From assembly GCA_016744535.1 (NCBI GenBank), contig JADGEE010000011.1:1-47792 (forward strand): a stretch of DNA of 47,792 nucleotides. Direction: 5' to 3'. The notes under the pieces were generated by a model, which was not told where the DNA came from, made no database searches, and saw only the letters and a program-made list of their open reading frames with translations. Source of the DNA: Campylobacteraceae bacterium. Its GTDB lineage: Bacteria; Campylobacterota; Campylobacteria; Campylobacterales; BB28. Every line of letters begins with the position of its first letter. Within the stretch, counting starts at the first letter, position 1. Both the position numbers and the translations under genes were made by a program. Positions 18,169 through 28,478 of the stretch are shown here, in pieces.

Positions 18169-19830
18169 TTACAGTTTATCTCTTAACACATCACCTAAAG
18201 TCATCTTGTCATCATCACTATTATTTATCTCTTTTAGAGTATCTCTCTCTCTTTTTTTAGCTAATTTTTTTACACTCATTCTAACTCTATTAGCTTTAGT
18301 ATCAATAAGTGTTATAACACCTTCAATAGCATCTCCAATTTTTAACTCTTCAATTTTCGTAGGATATAACTCTTCTGTTCTAATTAAAGCATCTACATCA
18401 CTACCTTCAACATCTACAAATACACCAAAATCTTTAATGTCTTTAATATCACCACTTATAATATCTCCGATATTATATTTTTGTGAAAATACTTTACTAG
18501 GAGAATCAATCAAATCTTTTCTATTTAGAGAAACTCTCTCTTTATCTCTATCTATTTTAGCAATTTTAACTTCAACTTCATCGCCAATTTTAAAAATATC
18601 TTTACATTTTTTAGATTTTTCCCAAGTAGCATCTTCATTATGCAAAAGACCCTCTATTTTGTCTATTTGAATAAATGCACCAAAATCAGTAAGAGTTGTA
18701 ACATTACCTTTGATTATATCATTCTCTTTATAGTTATTTATAAAGTCCTCAAATGGTTTTGCTTGAAGATTTTTAAGTGAAACTCTAAGTTTTCTATCTT
18801 TTGGATCAATTTCAATAACTTCTACATTAATATTTTCACCAACATTTAAATAATCTTTTGGATGTTTTATATTTTTATCCCAAGTAATTTCAGATATATG
18901 TAAAAATCCCTCTGTATCATTTCCTAAATCTACAAATACTCCATAAGGTTCAATATTTGATACTACAACTTCAATTACATCACCCTTATCAAGTTCTTCT
19001 TTAATTTCATCCCAAGGATCAGACATAGCACCTTTAATTGATAAAAATAGATGTTTTTTTACTTTGTCATACTCAATTGCTTTAACTAAAACGCTCTCAC
19101 CCTCTTTGTATAATTTTGCAGGATTAACAGGACCTTTATAACTAATTTCATTGTAGTGAACTAACCCTTCAACTCCATTAACTTCAACAAACATTCCATA
19201 ACTTGCAATCTTTTTAATTATACCCTCTAGTGGTTCTTCTGAATTTAAAATATCTTTTAATACTTTTCTCTTCTTTTTTCTATCATCTTCAAGAAATCTT
19301 TTTCTTGAAATTACAATTGAATCACTATCTTGATTTATTTTTACAAGTTTTGCTTTTATATTTTTTCCAATTAAACTCTTATCATCTCCATCTTTAAATA
19401 AAGAGAGTGATCTTGGTAAGAAAAATTCTACTCCATCAGAGTTAACAACAACATAACCACCTCTATTTTTTTTAGTAATTTTACCCTCTACTAAAAATTC
19501 TTCATCTTCGCTATGTGTTTTAATGAACTCTTTAACTTTCTGTTTAGATAGTGCTTTTCTGTATGAAACAATAGGTTTTTCATTTCTAAAACCTACAATT
19601 AAAACTGGTATCTTATCACCTGTTTTATATGAAAAATTTCCACTTTCATCGCTAATTTCAGCTATATTTAAATGACCCTCATTTTTTTGACCAACATCGA
19701 CAAAAGCTAAATTATCTTTTATTTCAACAATAATCCCCTCTATTACATGACTTCTATCTTTATCTTTTAAAGACTCTTCAAGCATTGAAGCAAAATCTTC
19801 GCTTGTTCCGTCTAAGACCTCTTTTTCCAT
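18169..19830 (-). CDS. rpsA: 30S ribosomal protein S1
   Basis: 553 residues. It binds mRNA on the small subunit and helps unfold and place it for initiation, which matters in AT-rich genomes with variable Shine-Dalgarno sequences. Six OB-fold S1 repeats can be followed (roughly 30-95, 110-175, 190-260, 275-350, 365-435, 450-520), each with the G-x-(F/Y)-V core such as ASYGMFVEVNGVEGLVH and EPYGVFVDLGNDTEGFLH. ATG start with AAGGA six bases upstream. A candidate promoter lies just before it at the end of ispH, so it can be expressed apart from the upstream genes. Confidence 0.97.
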   Translation of the reverse strand: MEKEVLDGTSEDFASMLEESLKDKDRSHVIEGIIVEIKDNLAFVDVGQKNEGHLNIAEISDESGNFSYKTGDKIPVLIVGFRNEKPIVSYRKALSKQKVKEFIKTHSEDEEFLVEGKITKKNRGGYVVVNSDGVEFFLPRSLSLFKDGDDKSLIGKNIKAKLVKINQDSDSIVISRKRFLEDDRKKKRKVLKDILNSEEPLEGIIKKIASYGMFVEVNGVEGLVHYNEISYKGPVNPAKLYKEGESVLVKAIEYDKVKKHLFLSIKGAMSDPWDEIKEELDKGDVIEVVVSNIEPYGVFVDLGNDTEGFLHISEITWDKNIKHPKDYLNVGENINVEVIEIDPKDRKLRVSLKNLQAKPFEDFINNYKENDIIKGNVTTLTDFGAFIQIDKIEGLLHNEDATWEKSKKCKDIFKIGDEVEVKIAKIDRDKERVSLNRKDLIDSPSKVFSQKYNIGDIISGDIKDIKDFGVFVDVEGSDVDALIRTEELYPTKIEELKIGDAIEGVITLIDTKANRVRMSVKKLAKKRERDTLKEINNSDDDKMTLGDVLRDKL

Positions 19831-19858
19831 AACTATCCTTTTATCTATTTTTTATGCT

Positions 19859-19864
19859 ATTATA
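19859..19864 (-). promoter_or_regulatory. candidate -10 hexamer for rpsA
   Basis: TATAAT on the minus strand, about 28 bases before the rpsA ATG and two bases from the ispH stop codon. It would give rpsA a short leader of about 20 nt and high, independent expression. Confidence 0.45.
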
Positions 19865-19865
19865 C

Positions 19866-20684
19866 TCAATATTGCTTAATTTTTTCAACAATATTTTCTA
19901 TTATCCAATTTGGAGTGGATGCACCAGCAGTTACTCCACACACCTCTTTTGACTTAAACCACTCTTGATTTAAATCTTCACTTCCTTCCACTAAGTAACT
20001 TTCAGAATTTTTTTTGCAAATATCTAAAAGCTGTTTTGTATTTGATGAATTTTTTCCTCCAATAACTAACATAATATCAACTTCACTTGAAAGCACTCTT
20101 GCAGCTTCTTGATTCTCCAAAGTAGCATTACAAATAGTATTAAAAACTCTAACCTCTTTATAGTTCTCTATTAAATAATTAACTATTTTTAAAAATTCTT
20201 CTATTTTTCTTGTAGTTTGTGATACAACAGCTACTTTATCTCTAAACTTATGTGTTTTTAACTCATTAACACTTAAAATTACTATTGAATTTTCAGCATA
20301 ACTCTCTACACCTTTGACTTCTGGATGATTTTCATCTCCAAAAATTACTATATCATAACCATCTTTACTCATCTCTTCGGAGATTTGTTGAAGCTTTTTA
20401 ACAAATGGACAAGTTGCATCAATTATTTGAGTAGTTTTAGATTTTAAGATTTTAAGATCATCTTTTGGTATACCGTGGGTTCTAATAATCACAGAATTAT
20501 CTTTATTAACATCATTTAAAGTATTTGTAATTAAAACATTATAATTTTTATTTAATCTTTCTATCTCTTTTGGATTGTGAATGAGTGGACCTAGAGTTGA
20601 AGAGTTTTGATTCTCTTCTGCAATTTTAATTGCCCTTTTTACTCCAAAACAGAAACCATAATTTTTAGCAAATTTAACTTTCAA
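19866..20684 (-). CDS. ispH: 4-hydroxy-3-methylbut-2-enyl diphosphate reductase
   Basis: 272 residues. The iron-sulfur enzyme of the last step of the MEP pathway, making IPP and DMAPP. The three cluster cysteines are Cys12 ([10 protein letters not shown]), Cys92 (DATCPFV) and Cys185 (NTICNAT). Substrate-binding His36 (IHNPKEIE) and His70 (RTHGIPK) and the SQTT segment are intact. The start is TTG, overlapping the end of aroA by 11 nt, so translation is probably coupled. Confidence 0.97.
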   Translation of the reverse strand: MKVKFAKNYGFCFGVKRAIKIAEENQNSSTLGPLIHNPKEIERLNKNYNVLITNTLNDVNKDNSVIIRTHGIPKDDLKILKSKTTQIIDATCPFVKKLQQISEEMSKDGYDIVIFGDENHPEVKGVESYAENSIVILSVNELKTHKFRDKVAVVSQTTRKIEEFLKIVNYLIENYKEVRVFNTICNATLENQEAARVLSSEVDIMLVIGGKNSSNTKQLLDICKKNSESYLVEGSEDLNQEWFKSKEVCGVTAGASTPNWIIENIVEKIKQY

Positions 20685-21960
20685 GATTTACCTTAGTTAT
20701 TTTACTTAAAATATCAAAAAAGTTTGGAAATGAAGTATCTATACACTCTATATTTTCAATTATCATATTAGAATTTAACCCTGCAATAGCAAAACTCATA
20801 GCTATTCTATGATCACCGTAGCTATTAATATTCGCCTCTTTAAGGTCGCCTCCAATTACTTCGTATCCATCTTCAAACTCTTTTACTTTAACTCCGCATA
20901 ACTTTAAATTTTCTACTACACTACTGATTCTATCACTCTCTTTTACTCGTAATTCTTTTGCATTTTTTACAACACTTTTACCATTGGCTAAAGCAAATGC
21001 AATTGAAAGTGCTGGTAACTCGTCAATCAACCAAGATATATTTTTACTAACTTCAACAGCATTTAACTCATTATATTCAACTAAAATATCACCTATTGGT
21101 TCATAAATATTCTCTTTTTCAATAAATTTAATTTTTACACCCATTTTCTTTAATATTTTAAAAGCTTCAACTCTAGTTGGGTTTAATGTTAAATTTTTTA
21201 GTAAAATTTTTGAATTTGGAGTAATGGCAGTAGCAACTGCAAAGAAAAAAGCACTTGAGGGGTCAGCTGGAACAGTTATATTTAAAGGTTTTAAAGTCTT
21301 GCTTAATGGAGTGATAAAAGTTTTTAGCCCCTCTTTTTTAATGTTAGCTCCCATTCCATTTAACATTCTCTCTGTATGATCTCTTGTTAATTCAGGCTCA
21401 AGGTAACTACAAACACCGTCACTTCGTAAGCCTGCTAAAATCATAGCACTTTTAATTTGTGCTGAAGCAATAGAACTTTTAAAATCAAAAGCTTTTAATT
21501 TACATCCTCTAATAGAAAGTGGAGCTAAATCACCACTCTTTCTTCCATCAATTTTAGCTCCGATACTTCTAAGTGGATTTACAACTCTAGCCATTGGTCT
21601 TCTTTTTAAATATTCATCACCACTTAATACAAAAAAACCATCAAGAGAACTTAAAAAACCACAAAAAAGTCTCATTGCAGTCCCAGAGTTTCCACAATCT
21701 AAAATATCATCAGGTTCATTTAAATTTTTAGGAGGAGTTATTTTTAAATTTGAACCATCTTGTTCTACAACTGCTCCAAGTTTTTTTACAATTTTTAAAG
21801 TATTTAAAGTATCTTCTGCTTGTAGATAATTTTTAATCGTTGAAACTTCTTTACTATATATAGAAAACATTGCACATCTATGAGATATTGATTTATCTGG
21901 TGCAATACTATTTATTTCTAACTCAAAGCTATTAGCTTTTTTTACTACTACACTTTTCAT
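20674..21960 (-). CDS. aroA: 3-phosphoshikimate 1-carboxyvinyltransferase (EPSP synthase)
   Basis: 428 residues. It joins PEP to shikimate 3-phosphate in the shikimate pathway. The N-terminal PDKSISHR (21-28), the [11 protein letters not shown] segment (DxGNSGT) and the C-terminal [15 protein letters not shown] are the usual signatures. The ATG overlaps the pheT stop by 4 nt (ATGA) and its own stop overlaps ispH, so pheS-pheT-aroA-ispH is one coupled operon. Confidence 0.97.
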   Translation of the reverse strand: MKSVVVKKANSFELEINSIAPDKSISHRCAMFSIYSKEVSTIKNYLQAEDTLNTLKIVKKLGAVVEQDGSNLKITPPKNLNEPDDILDCGNSGTAMRLFCGFLSSLDGFFVLSGDEYLKRRPMARVVNPLRSIGAKIDGRKSGDLAPLSIRGCKLKAFDFKSSIASAQIKSAMILAGLRSDGVCSYLEPELTRDHTERMLNGMGANIKKEGLKTFITPLSKTLKPLNITVPADPSSAFFFAVATAITPNSKILLKNLTLNPTRVEAFKILKKMGVKIKFIEKENIYEPIGDILVEYNELNAVEVSKNISWLIDELPALSIAFALANGKSVVKNAKELRVKESDRISSVVENLKLCGVKVKEFEDGYEVIGGDLKEANINSYGDHRIAMSFAIAGLNSNMIIENIECIDTSFPNFFDILSKITKVNLES

Positions 21961-24311
21961 CTAAGTCCTATATTTAAACTATTTTGTAAATGCTCTAATA
22001 TACTTTTTGTTACTGAATTAATATCTTCTTCTTCTAGTGTTTTCTCATTTGATTGTAAAATTAATCTTAGAGTTAGACTCATATTTTCACCTAACTCTCC
22101 ATTTCGATAGATATCAAGTGGATATAACTCTTTTAAATATGGAATCTCTTGAGTTTTTATCTCTTCTCTTATTTTATAAAATTCTAAATTTTTAGGAATT
22201 AATAGACTTAAATCTCTTGTACTTGATTGAAATTTTGAAAATTTATGAGCATCTTTTAAATTAAAATCAATTTTATCAAAATCAATTTCTGCCATAAAAG
22301 TATCAGATAACTCTAAATTTTTAGCTATATTTAAATGTAACTTTGTAATAAAACCTACTTTTTTAGAATTTATAAAAATATCTGCACTTTGATATGGATG
22401 AATAAATCCATTTTCTGTATTATCTTTATCTATTTTTTTCAATTCAAAGTCACCAATAGTAGAGTTTAATTTATCTGCAAATGTATAAAAATCTATATTT
22501 TTTGGTTTACCACCATTTACGAAAAGTTCATTTTCAACTGCTCCACTAAAAATAAAAGCTATTTTAAGACTCTCTTCTCTATTTTCATTAAATACAGAAC
22601 CAATTTCAAAAAGCTTTATACTTTTTTTACCAAAATGTACATTTTTCTGTACAGCTTCAACTAAGTTTACTAAAAGTGTACTTCTTAAAGTATTTAAATT
22701 ATCAACTATTGGATTTAATAAATCACTATTTTCGCTTATAGTTTTAAAGCCATAGTTAATTAGATTTTCTCTTTTACTGAAAATATATGTTACCACTTCA
22801 AAAAAACCATTAGCAATAGCTTTTAGTCTAATAGCTCTTCTATTTTTAAATTCATAATACTCATTATTAAATCTATTTGTCTCTTTAAAAGTTAAAGGAG
22901 TAGATTGTATATTATCAATTCCTACAATTCTAACAATTTCTTCAACTATATCTTGACCACTTTTTATATCGTGTCTAAATTCTGGTACACTTATAATTAA
23001 ATTATCATCTTCTAAATCTACACTAACTTTAAATCCTAAACTTTTTAAAATAGCAACTATTTGAGCATTTTCAATTTTTTGACCTATAATATTTCCTATT
23101 TTAGAGGAACTTATACTTAAAACTATTTCATTTTTCTCTTTTATTAACTCATTTGCACCAGAAAAAATTTCAACATTAAAATACTTTTTAAATATATAAC
23201 ATAGATAATTTATTCCATTTTCGAGGTTTGGCTCACTCCCTCTTGAAGTTCTATAATAAAAAGCATCTGTCTCTAGCTTATGTTTATAAATATTTTCTGA
23301 AATTACTTCTGGATCAATATAACTAGCTTCTATAATAACTCTCTCTTCTTCAAAAGTTGTAGGTTTTGAAAATTTCTCTTGTGATACACCAACGGTTGAG
23401 AGTCTTTTATCTTTAAAATATATATTATCAAATCCATTTTCATCTTTTTTAACTTTAAAATCTGCTTTTTCACTTCCCACTTTTTCTAAAAATAGAGAGT
23501 GTTTATATGCTCTCAAAATTACACCTGTTGTGTAAGTTGTATATTTTAAGATACTATTTAAAATATTATTCTCTTCTTCATCAACTAATGCAAGTCTTAA
23601 ATTAATTTTAAGAGAAGATTGAAGTTTTTTTAAATTTAGAGCTTTATATAATAAACTAGCATTAATATCGCCATCGTGTTGAACATGTAAAATTCTTCCA
23701 ACACCTAATCCATAATCTTCTGATTCATAAAAATTAATCTCTTTTAGTGGTAAATTAAAAGCAGTTGAAAGTTCTCTAGCAACTCCATAAATACTTAAAC
23801 AATCTCCTCTATTTGCAGTTAATTCAATCTCTATTATTTCATCATTTAAAAGAGGATACTCTTTTAAACTTTTTCCAATTTCAATTTTACCAATTGTATC
23901 ATCAAGAACTAAAATTCCATCATTTGTTTTAGGTAATCCAATTTCACTTGAACTACAAATCATCCCATCACTTTCAGTTCCACGGAGTTTTACAGGTTTT
24001 ATTTCAAGCCCATTTTCAAATTTAGTTCCAATTGTAGCAACAGCTACAAATTGTCCCTTTGCCACATTACTTGCACCACAAACAATTTGTGAAAATCTAT
24101 TGCCAATTTCTACTTTACAAATATTTAATTTATCTGCGTTTGGATGTTTTTCACATTCTGTGACTAAACCAACTATAATGCCATTTGGAATATTTATACT
24201 CTTTAGTGAATCAACTTCAAGCCCAATGGAATTTAATTTTTTACAAATATCTTCTGTTGAAATTTTAGAAATATCTATAAATTCATTTAACCAACTTCTA
24301 GTAATTATCAT
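21957..24311 (-). CDS. pheT: phenylalanyl-tRNA synthetase beta subunit
   Basis: 784 residues, full length. With PheS it forms the alpha2-beta2 enzyme that charges tRNA-Phe. The N-terminal anticodon-like tRNA-binding module (about 40-145, with [17 protein letters not shown]), the B3/B4 editing region, the B5 domain (about 390-470) and the C-terminal ferredoxin-like anticodon-binding domain (about 690-784) are recognisable. Start and stop each overlap their neighbours by 4 nt. Confidence 0.96.
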   Translation of the reverse strand: MIITRSWLNEFIDISKISTEDICKKLNSIGLEVDSLKSINIPNGIIVGLVTECEKHPNADKLNICKVEIGNRFSQIVCGASNVAKGQFVAVATIGTKFENGLEIKPVKLRGTESDGMICSSSEIGLPKTNDGILVLDDTIGKIEIGKSLKEYPLLNDEIIEIELTANRGDCLSIYGVARELSTAFNLPLKEINFYESEDYGLGVGRILHVQHDGDINASLLYKALNLKKLQSSLKINLRLALVDEEENNILNSILKYTTYTTGVILRAYKHSLFLEKVGSEKADFKVKKDENGFDNIYFKDKRLSTVGVSQEKFSKPTTFEEERVIIEASYIDPEVISENIYKHKLETDAFYYRTSRGSEPNLENGINYLCYIFKKYFNVEIFSGANELIKEKNEIVLSISSSKIGNIIGQKIENAQIVAILKSLGFKVSVDLEDDNLIISVPEFRHDIKSGQDIVEEIVRIVGIDNIQSTPLTFKETNRFNNEYYEFKNRRAIRLKAIANGFFEVVTYIFSKRENLINYGFKTISENSDLLNPIVDNLNTLRSTLLVNLVEAVQKNVHFGKKSIKLFEIGSVFNENREESLKIAFIFSGAVENELFVNGGKPKNIDFYTFADKLNSTIGDFELKKIDKDNTENGFIHPYQSADIFINSKKVGFITKLHLNIAKNLELSDTFMAEIDFDKIDFNLKDAHKFSKFQSSTRDLSLLIPKNLEFYKIREEIKTQEIPYLKELYPLDIYRNGELGENMSLTLRLILQSNEKTLEEEDINSVTKSILEHLQNSLNIGLR

Positions 24312-25300
24312 TTAAATTGCTCCAATAATCTTAAGTCACCTTCAAAAAGACTTCTTAAATCAGGTATTTTGTGAATAAGCATTGCAAATCTTTCAACTCC
24401 AAGTCCAAAAGCATAACCACTAACGCCCTCATATCCTACTGCTTTAAACACATTGTTATCAACTAGTCCACATCCTAGTACTTCAAGCCAACCAGTGTGA
24501 GAACATACTCTACACCCTTTGCCTTCACAAAAAATACAAGAGATATCAGCTTCAGCAGATGGTTCTGTAAAAGGAAAAAAACTTGGTCTAAATCTAATTT
24601 TTACATCTCCAAACATATATTTTAAAAAATCTTCTAACATATATTTTAAATTTGAAAAAGATACTTTGTCTTCATCTTCAACAACTAATCCCTCAACTTG
24701 ATTAAACATAGGTGTATGAGTTAAATCAAAATCTCTTCTAAAAACAGGTCCTGGACTTATTATTCTAATTGGTGGTTTATGTTTTAACATAGTTCTAATT
24801 TGGACTGGAGATGTGTGGGTTCTAAGCAAAAAATTATCTTTAAAATAGAATGTATCTTGCATATCTCTTGCTGGATGATGTTTTGGTAAATTCAGAGCTT
24901 CAAAATTATGAAAATCATCTTCTATAATCGGTCCTGTTTTAATTGAAAAGTTCATACTTACAAAGTAATCAACTATTCTATCCATTGTATCCATTACAGG
25001 ATGAAGTGCACCCCTATTTCCCTTTGAATTAAAAAGTGAAATGTCTATTTTATCAGCTTTAAGTATTTTACTTGAGAGTGCTAACTCTAAAATCTCTTTT
25101 CTTAAATTAATTGCTTTTATAAAACTATCTTTATATTCGTTTAACTCTTTAGCAAAACTTTTTTTTTCTTCATTTGAGAGAGTTTTCATTTTTATAAATT
25201 GGGCTGAAACAATCCCTTTTTTACCTAAGATTTGTATTCTTAGTGTTTCTAACTCTTCTAAATTTTCTGCTTTTTCTACTCTTTTTAGCCACTCTTTCAA
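24308..25300 (-). CDS. pheS: phenylalanyl-tRNA synthetase alpha subunit
   Basis: 330 residues. The catalytic class II subunit. The N-terminal coiled coil is followed by motif 2 ([18 protein letters not shown]) and motif 3 ([11 protein letters not shown]). An internal cysteine cluster ([12 protein letters not shown]) lies between them, as in many bacterial PheS. The start is TTG with GAGGAAG upstream. It is the first gene of the minus-strand block, with a candidate promoter about 58 bases upstream. Confidence 0.96.
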   Translation of the reverse strand: MKEWLKRVEKAENLEELETLRIQILGKKGIVSAQFIKMKTLSNEEKKSFAKELNEYKDSFIKAINLRKEILELALSSKILKADKIDISLFNSKGNRGALHPVMDTMDRIVDYFVSMNFSIKTGPIIEDDFHNFEALNLPKHHPARDMQDTFYFKDNFLLRTHTSPVQIRTMLKHKPPIRIISPGPVFRRDFDLTHTPMFNQVEGLVVEDEDKVSFSNLKYMLEDFLKYMFGDVKIRFRPSFFPFTEPSAEADISCIFCEGKGCRVCSHTGWLEVLGCGLVDNNVFKAVGYEGVSGYAFGLGVERFAMLIHKIPDLRSLFEGDLRLLEQFK

Positions 25301-25357
25301 ACGCTCTTCCTCAATTAGAATAAATTTAAATTATCTCGATATTTTATAATAAGTATC

Positions 25358-25363
25358 ATTATA
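25358..25363 (-). promoter_or_regulatory. candidate -10 hexamer for the pheS operon
   Basis: TATAAT on the minus strand, giving a leader of about 50 nt before the TTG start of pheS. It lies back to back with the hinT promoter candidate in a 143-bp divergent region. I saw no T-box or Phe-rich leader peptide. Confidence 0.45.
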
Positions 25364-25388
25364 AAAAGCTAAGTAAGAGAAATATTAT

Positions 25389-25394
25389 TATAAT
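25389..25394 (+). promoter_or_regulatory. candidate -10 hexamer for hinT
   Basis: TATAAT, about 50 bases before the hinT ATG, in a T/A-rich stretch without an obvious -35. Confidence 0.4.
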
Positions 25395-25443
25395 TAGATT
25401 AAAATATACTAAAAAAGTAAAAGAAAAAAGGGAGTGTAGATAA

Positions 25444-25776
25444 ATGTGTATTTTTTGTAAAATAATAAAAGCAGAGATTCCATCAAAAAAAGTTTTAGAA
25501 AACAGTGATTTTTTAGCATTTGAAGATATAAATCCTCAAGCACCAATTCATATATTAATAATTCCAAAAGTACACTATGAGAGCTTTGAGACAAGTCCAA
25601 GTGAAGTTATCTCTAAAATGAGTGATTTTATAAAAGCAGTAGCAAAAGAGATTAAAGTTAATGAAAATGGTTACAGATTAGTCACTAATATTGGTGAGAA
25701 TAGTGGTCAAGAGGTTAAGCATTTGCATTTTCACTTAATTGCAGGAGCAAAACTTAAATGGGGAAATTTTATTTAA
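25444..25776 (+). CDS. hinT: HIT-family purine nucleoside phosphoramidase
   Basis: 110 residues, the usual size for HinT. The histidine triad HLHFHLIAG gives His93, His95 and His97, with His95 the expected nucleophile. A CxxC pair at the N-terminus (Cys2, Cys5) fits the zinc site seen in many HIT proteins. It hydrolyses AMP-lysine-type phosphoramidates. It is divergent from pheS, the same neighbour relationship as in C. jejuni. The extreme C-terminus (LKWGNFI) is shorter than E. coli HinT but normal for the phylum. Confidence 0.93.
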   Translation: MCIFCKIIKAEIPSKKVLENSDFLAFEDINPQAPIHILIIPKVHYESFETSPSEVISKMSDFIKAVAKEIKVNENGYRLVTNIGENSGQEVKHLHFHLIAGAKLKWGNFI

Positions 25777-25799
25777 ATAAAATATATCTTAAAAAATAG

Positions 25800-25805
25800 T
25801 ATAAT
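25800..25805 (+). promoter_or_regulatory. candidate -10 hexamer for the porin gene
   Basis: TATAAT, 48 bases before the TTG start and 24 bases after the hinT stop. Confidence 0.4.
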
Positions 25806-25852
25806 ATGAATTTAATTTTCTTTATTTTTAATTTTAATAAAAAGGATGTAAA

Positions 25853-27037
25853 TTGCAAAAAGTATTATTGTTATCATTGGTAACTTCTGGTCTTTTATTG
25901 GCTGATGGAAATTGGTTAAAAGACTCTTTTGAAAATGGAAAAGTAGAGGGGCAAGTTAGGGCGGCTGTTATAGCAAATAGTTATGATGATAAAGCTACAC
26001 TAGACGATAGTGCCTTTTCTCTAGGTGGAAAATTACATTATGAGACTGATGAATCTAATAATTATGGGGCTGGGGCTACATTTTACACTTCAAATACTCT
26101 TGGATTAACTCCTTCAAATGCTGATGAGATAAATGGGGAACTTTTATCATCAACTAAAAAAGGATATTCTATTTTAGGTGAAGCTTATGTAAGAGCAAAA
26201 CTTGGAGATACTACTCTTAAAATTGGTCGTCAAGAGTTAGATACTCCTCTTGTAAATTCAGATGATATTAGAATGGTTCCAAATACTTTTACAGGTTTAG
26301 TTGCAATTAATAACTCTGTTAAAAACTTAACTTTAATTGGTGCTTATGTCACTAAAATGAGTGGATGGGAGAGTGAAGGTAGTGCTGAAAAATTTGTAAA
26401 TATTCAAGAAGCGGCAGGAGTTGCTAATGATGACGGAGTTCCAGTAGTTGCAGGAATTTATGATGGGATTGAAGGACTAACATTACAATTTTGGGATTAT
26501 TATGTAACAAATGTAATTAATGCAGTCTATCTTGAGGGTGGATATGAATTTAATGTTAATGGTATAGATTTAGGCTTAGGGGTTCAATATCAAACTCAAA
26601 GTGATATTGGAGATAAATTAGCAGGAGAAAAAGATGCTAATATGTTTGGAATAAATGCTTCAGTAGGATTTGAGAGTGGAACTACTTTTACAATTGCGTA
26701 TAATGACGGTAACGAAGAAGGGTTAATTCAAGCTTGGGGAGCTGCTCCAATGTTTACATCTTACTTTGATAACTTAACTCCAGTAAATGGAACTAATGCC
26801 GAGGCAGTTGCTGGAGGAGTTGAGCAAGATTTAGCAAATTTTGGATTTGAAGGTGGATGGATTGGTGCATATATTGGGACATTTCAAGCTGATGGATTTG
26901 ACCAAGACGAAATTGATATTGCTTTAAGTTATGAAGTAGATAATATAGCAATCGATGCAGTAGCAATATTTTTAGAAGACAATAAAGCCCAAGAGGGTTA
27001 TAACGGGTATCTATTAAGAGCAAATTACAATTTTTAA
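25853..27037 (+). CDS. Opr-family outer-membrane porin
   Basis: 394 residues. A short signal peptide (MQKVLLLSLVTSGLLLA) is followed by alternating beta strands rich in Gly, Tyr and Asp and ending in an aromatic C-terminal strand, LLRANYNF, the targeting signal for the BAM machinery. The GEAYVRAKLGDTTLKIGRQELDTPL segment is typical of OprD-like porins of Campylobacterota. The start is TTG with AAGGA seven bases upstream; no in-frame ATG precedes the signal peptide. The substrate is unknown. A hairpin pair follows the stop codon. Confidence 0.9.
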   Translation: MQKVLLLSLVTSGLLLADGNWLKDSFENGKVEGQVRAAVIANSYDDKATLDDSAFSLGGKLHYETDESNNYGAGATFYTSNTLGLTPSNADEINGELLSSTKKGYSILGEAYVRAKLGDTTLKIGRQELDTPLVNSDDIRMVPNTFTGLVAINNSVKNLTLIGAYVTKMSGWESEGSAEKFVNIQEAAGVANDDGVPVVAGIYDGIEGLTLQFWDYYVTNVINAVYLEGGYEFNVNGIDLGLGVQYQTQSDIGDKLAGEKDANMFGINASVGFESGTTFTIAYNDGNEEGLIQAWGAAPMFTSYFDNLTPVNGTNAEAVAGGVEQDLANFGFEGGWIGAYIGTFQADGFDQDEIDIALSYEVDNIAIDAVAIFLEDNKAQEGYNGYLLRANYNF

Positions 27038-27042
27038 ATTTA

Positions 27043-27072
27043 AAAAGAGAATCTCTTTTAGAGTCTCTCTTT
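27043..27072 (+). terminator. weak terminator or attenuator-like hairpins after the porin gene
   Basis: AAAAGAG (27043-27049) pairs with CTCTTTT (27053-27059) around a 3-nt loop. The overlapping AAAGAGA (27044-27050) can instead pair with TCTCTTT (27066-27072). The two folds exclude each other. Both sit in the 58-bp gap before the lipoprotein gene, so partial readthrough is possible. Confidence 0.4.
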
Positions 27073-27095
27073 AATATTTAAAGGAGTTAAAAAAA

Positions 27096-28478
27096 TTGAA
27101 AAATTTAATATGGCTAATTATTGCTATATTTATGATAAGTGGATGTAGTACAAAAAATATATCAATTAAAAATGTAAAAGTAATTGAAAAAAAACAAGAA
27201 ATTCAACAAATAAAATTTTTACCTCAAGATACAATGCTTTACTCAAAGAGTTTATCAAATAGTTTTTTCTCAAATAGTTTTCAAAAAAAGATGGATAAGA
27301 GTTTTAATAAAACTTACTTTAAACCTTGGAATATGAAAAAAATAAGAGAGAGTAAAAAAAGTGCAATGTGGGCATTTTATGCTTATTCTAAAGCAAAAAT
27401 GTATGGAGAAAATCATATACTTTTGCCTAAAGATTGGTTTAAAAAGCAAAAAGAGAATGCAAATTTTAATAATTTTAATAAAATTAATAAAAAAGCAATT
27501 ACAGTAGTAAACTCAAATTTAAGGAACTTTCCGACTAATAAACCTATATTTAAAGATGTAAGACAAGCTGGAGAGGGTTTTCCATTTGATTATGGACAAA
27601 ACAGTGCTATTAAAGCAAATTCACCCATATTGATTTCACACTACTCAAAAGATAGAGCTTGGGCTTATGTACAAAGTTCATTTGCCTTAGGTTGGGTTGA
27701 AATTAGAGATATAGCTTTTGTAGATAAAAAATTTCAACAAAAATTTCAAAATAATAAATATGTGGTTTCTATAAAGGAAAAATTTCCTGTCTATGATTCA
27801 ATTGATAATTTTAAATTTTATGCAAAAGTTGGAGCTATTTTTCCTCTATTAAAAGAGTTTAAAGATAGTTATGAAGTCATAATCGCACTTAAAAATTTAA
27901 GTGGTAATGCTTTGATTTCTAACACAAAAATATCAAAAAATGTAGTAGCTAAAAAGCCGATTGATTTTAATCAAATAAACACAGCTTTAATTGCAAATGA
28001 ACTTTTAAATGAGCCTTATAGTTGGGGAGGACTTTTAGAAAATAGAGATTGTTCAGCAACTACAAAAGATTTTTTTGCTCCATTTGGGATATGGCTTCCT
28101 AGAAATTCAAAAGCACAAGTTAATTCAAACATAGGAAATTTTATATCTCTTAAAAATTTAACTCCAAAAGCAAAAGAAGATATAATTTTAGCAAAAGCGG
28201 TTCCATTCCTGACTATTATTTACTTAAAAGGACATATTATGCTATATGTTGGTAAGTATAACGGAAAACCTGCTGTTTTACATAATGCTTGGGGAATTAA
28301 AACTATTGAAAATGGAAAAGAGGGACGATATATTATTGGTAAAACTGCTATTACTTCACTAGAACCTGGTAAAGGCTTAAAAGGAGTTGATAATAAAAAG
28401 AGTCTATTAAATAGAGTAAGAGGAATGAGAATATTAGCAGATTCAAAAGATTTAAAACTATTTTATAGCTCTCTTTAA
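27096..28478 (+). CDS. SH3-domain NlpC/P60 cell-wall peptidase lipoprotein
   Basis: 460 residues. The signal peptide ends in a lipobox (ISGC, Cys17), so it is a lipoprotein. An N-terminal stabilising domain and two SH3b-like regions (about 135-285) precede the NlpC/P60 catalytic domain. The catalytic set is Cys319 (NRDCSATTKDFF), His380 (KGHIMLYVG) and His396 (VLHNAWG). This architecture is that of gamma-D-glutamyl-L-diamino-acid endopeptidases that cut peptidoglycan stem peptides, probably during recycling or remodelling in the periplasm. The start is TTG with AAGGAG nine bases upstream. The stop overlaps the next gene by 1 nt. Confidence 0.88.
   Translation: MKNLIWLIIAIFMISGCSTKNISIKNVKVIEKKQEIQQIKFLPQDTMLYSKSLSNSFFSNSFQKKMDKSFNKTYFKPWNMKKIRESKKSAMWAFYAYSKAKMYGENHILLPKDWFKKQKENANFNNFNKINKKAITVVNSNLRNFPTNKPIFKDVRQAGEGFPFDYGQNSAIKANSPILISHYSKDRAWAYVQSSFALGWVEIRDIAFVDKKFQQKFQNNKYVVSIKEKFPVYDSIDNFKFYAKVGAIFPLLKEFKDSYEVIIALKNLSGNALISNTKISKNVVAKKPIDFNQINTALIANELLNEPYSWGGLLENRDCSATTKDFFAPFGIWLPRNSKAQVNSNIGNFISLKNLTPKAKEDIILAKAVPFLTIIYLKGHIMLYVGKYNGKPAVLHNAWGIKTIENGKEGRYIIGKTAITSLEPGKGLKGVDNKKSLLNRVRGMRILADSKDLKLFYSSL

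Noticed and set aside
18206-18670. 154-codon plus-strand ORF inside rpsA
   Set aside because: It is antisense to S1 repeats, rich in Ser/Leu/Thr as expected from the reverse of acidic coding sequence, and lacks a start signal.
25409-25600. Minus-strand ORF over the hinT start
   Set aside because: It overlaps a clear HIT gene and its promoter; the composition is that of a shadow frame.
26793-27023. Minus-strand ORF rich in Leu and Gln inside the porin gene
   Set aside because: It is antisense to the porin C-terminal strands, with no ribosome-binding site or family resemblance.
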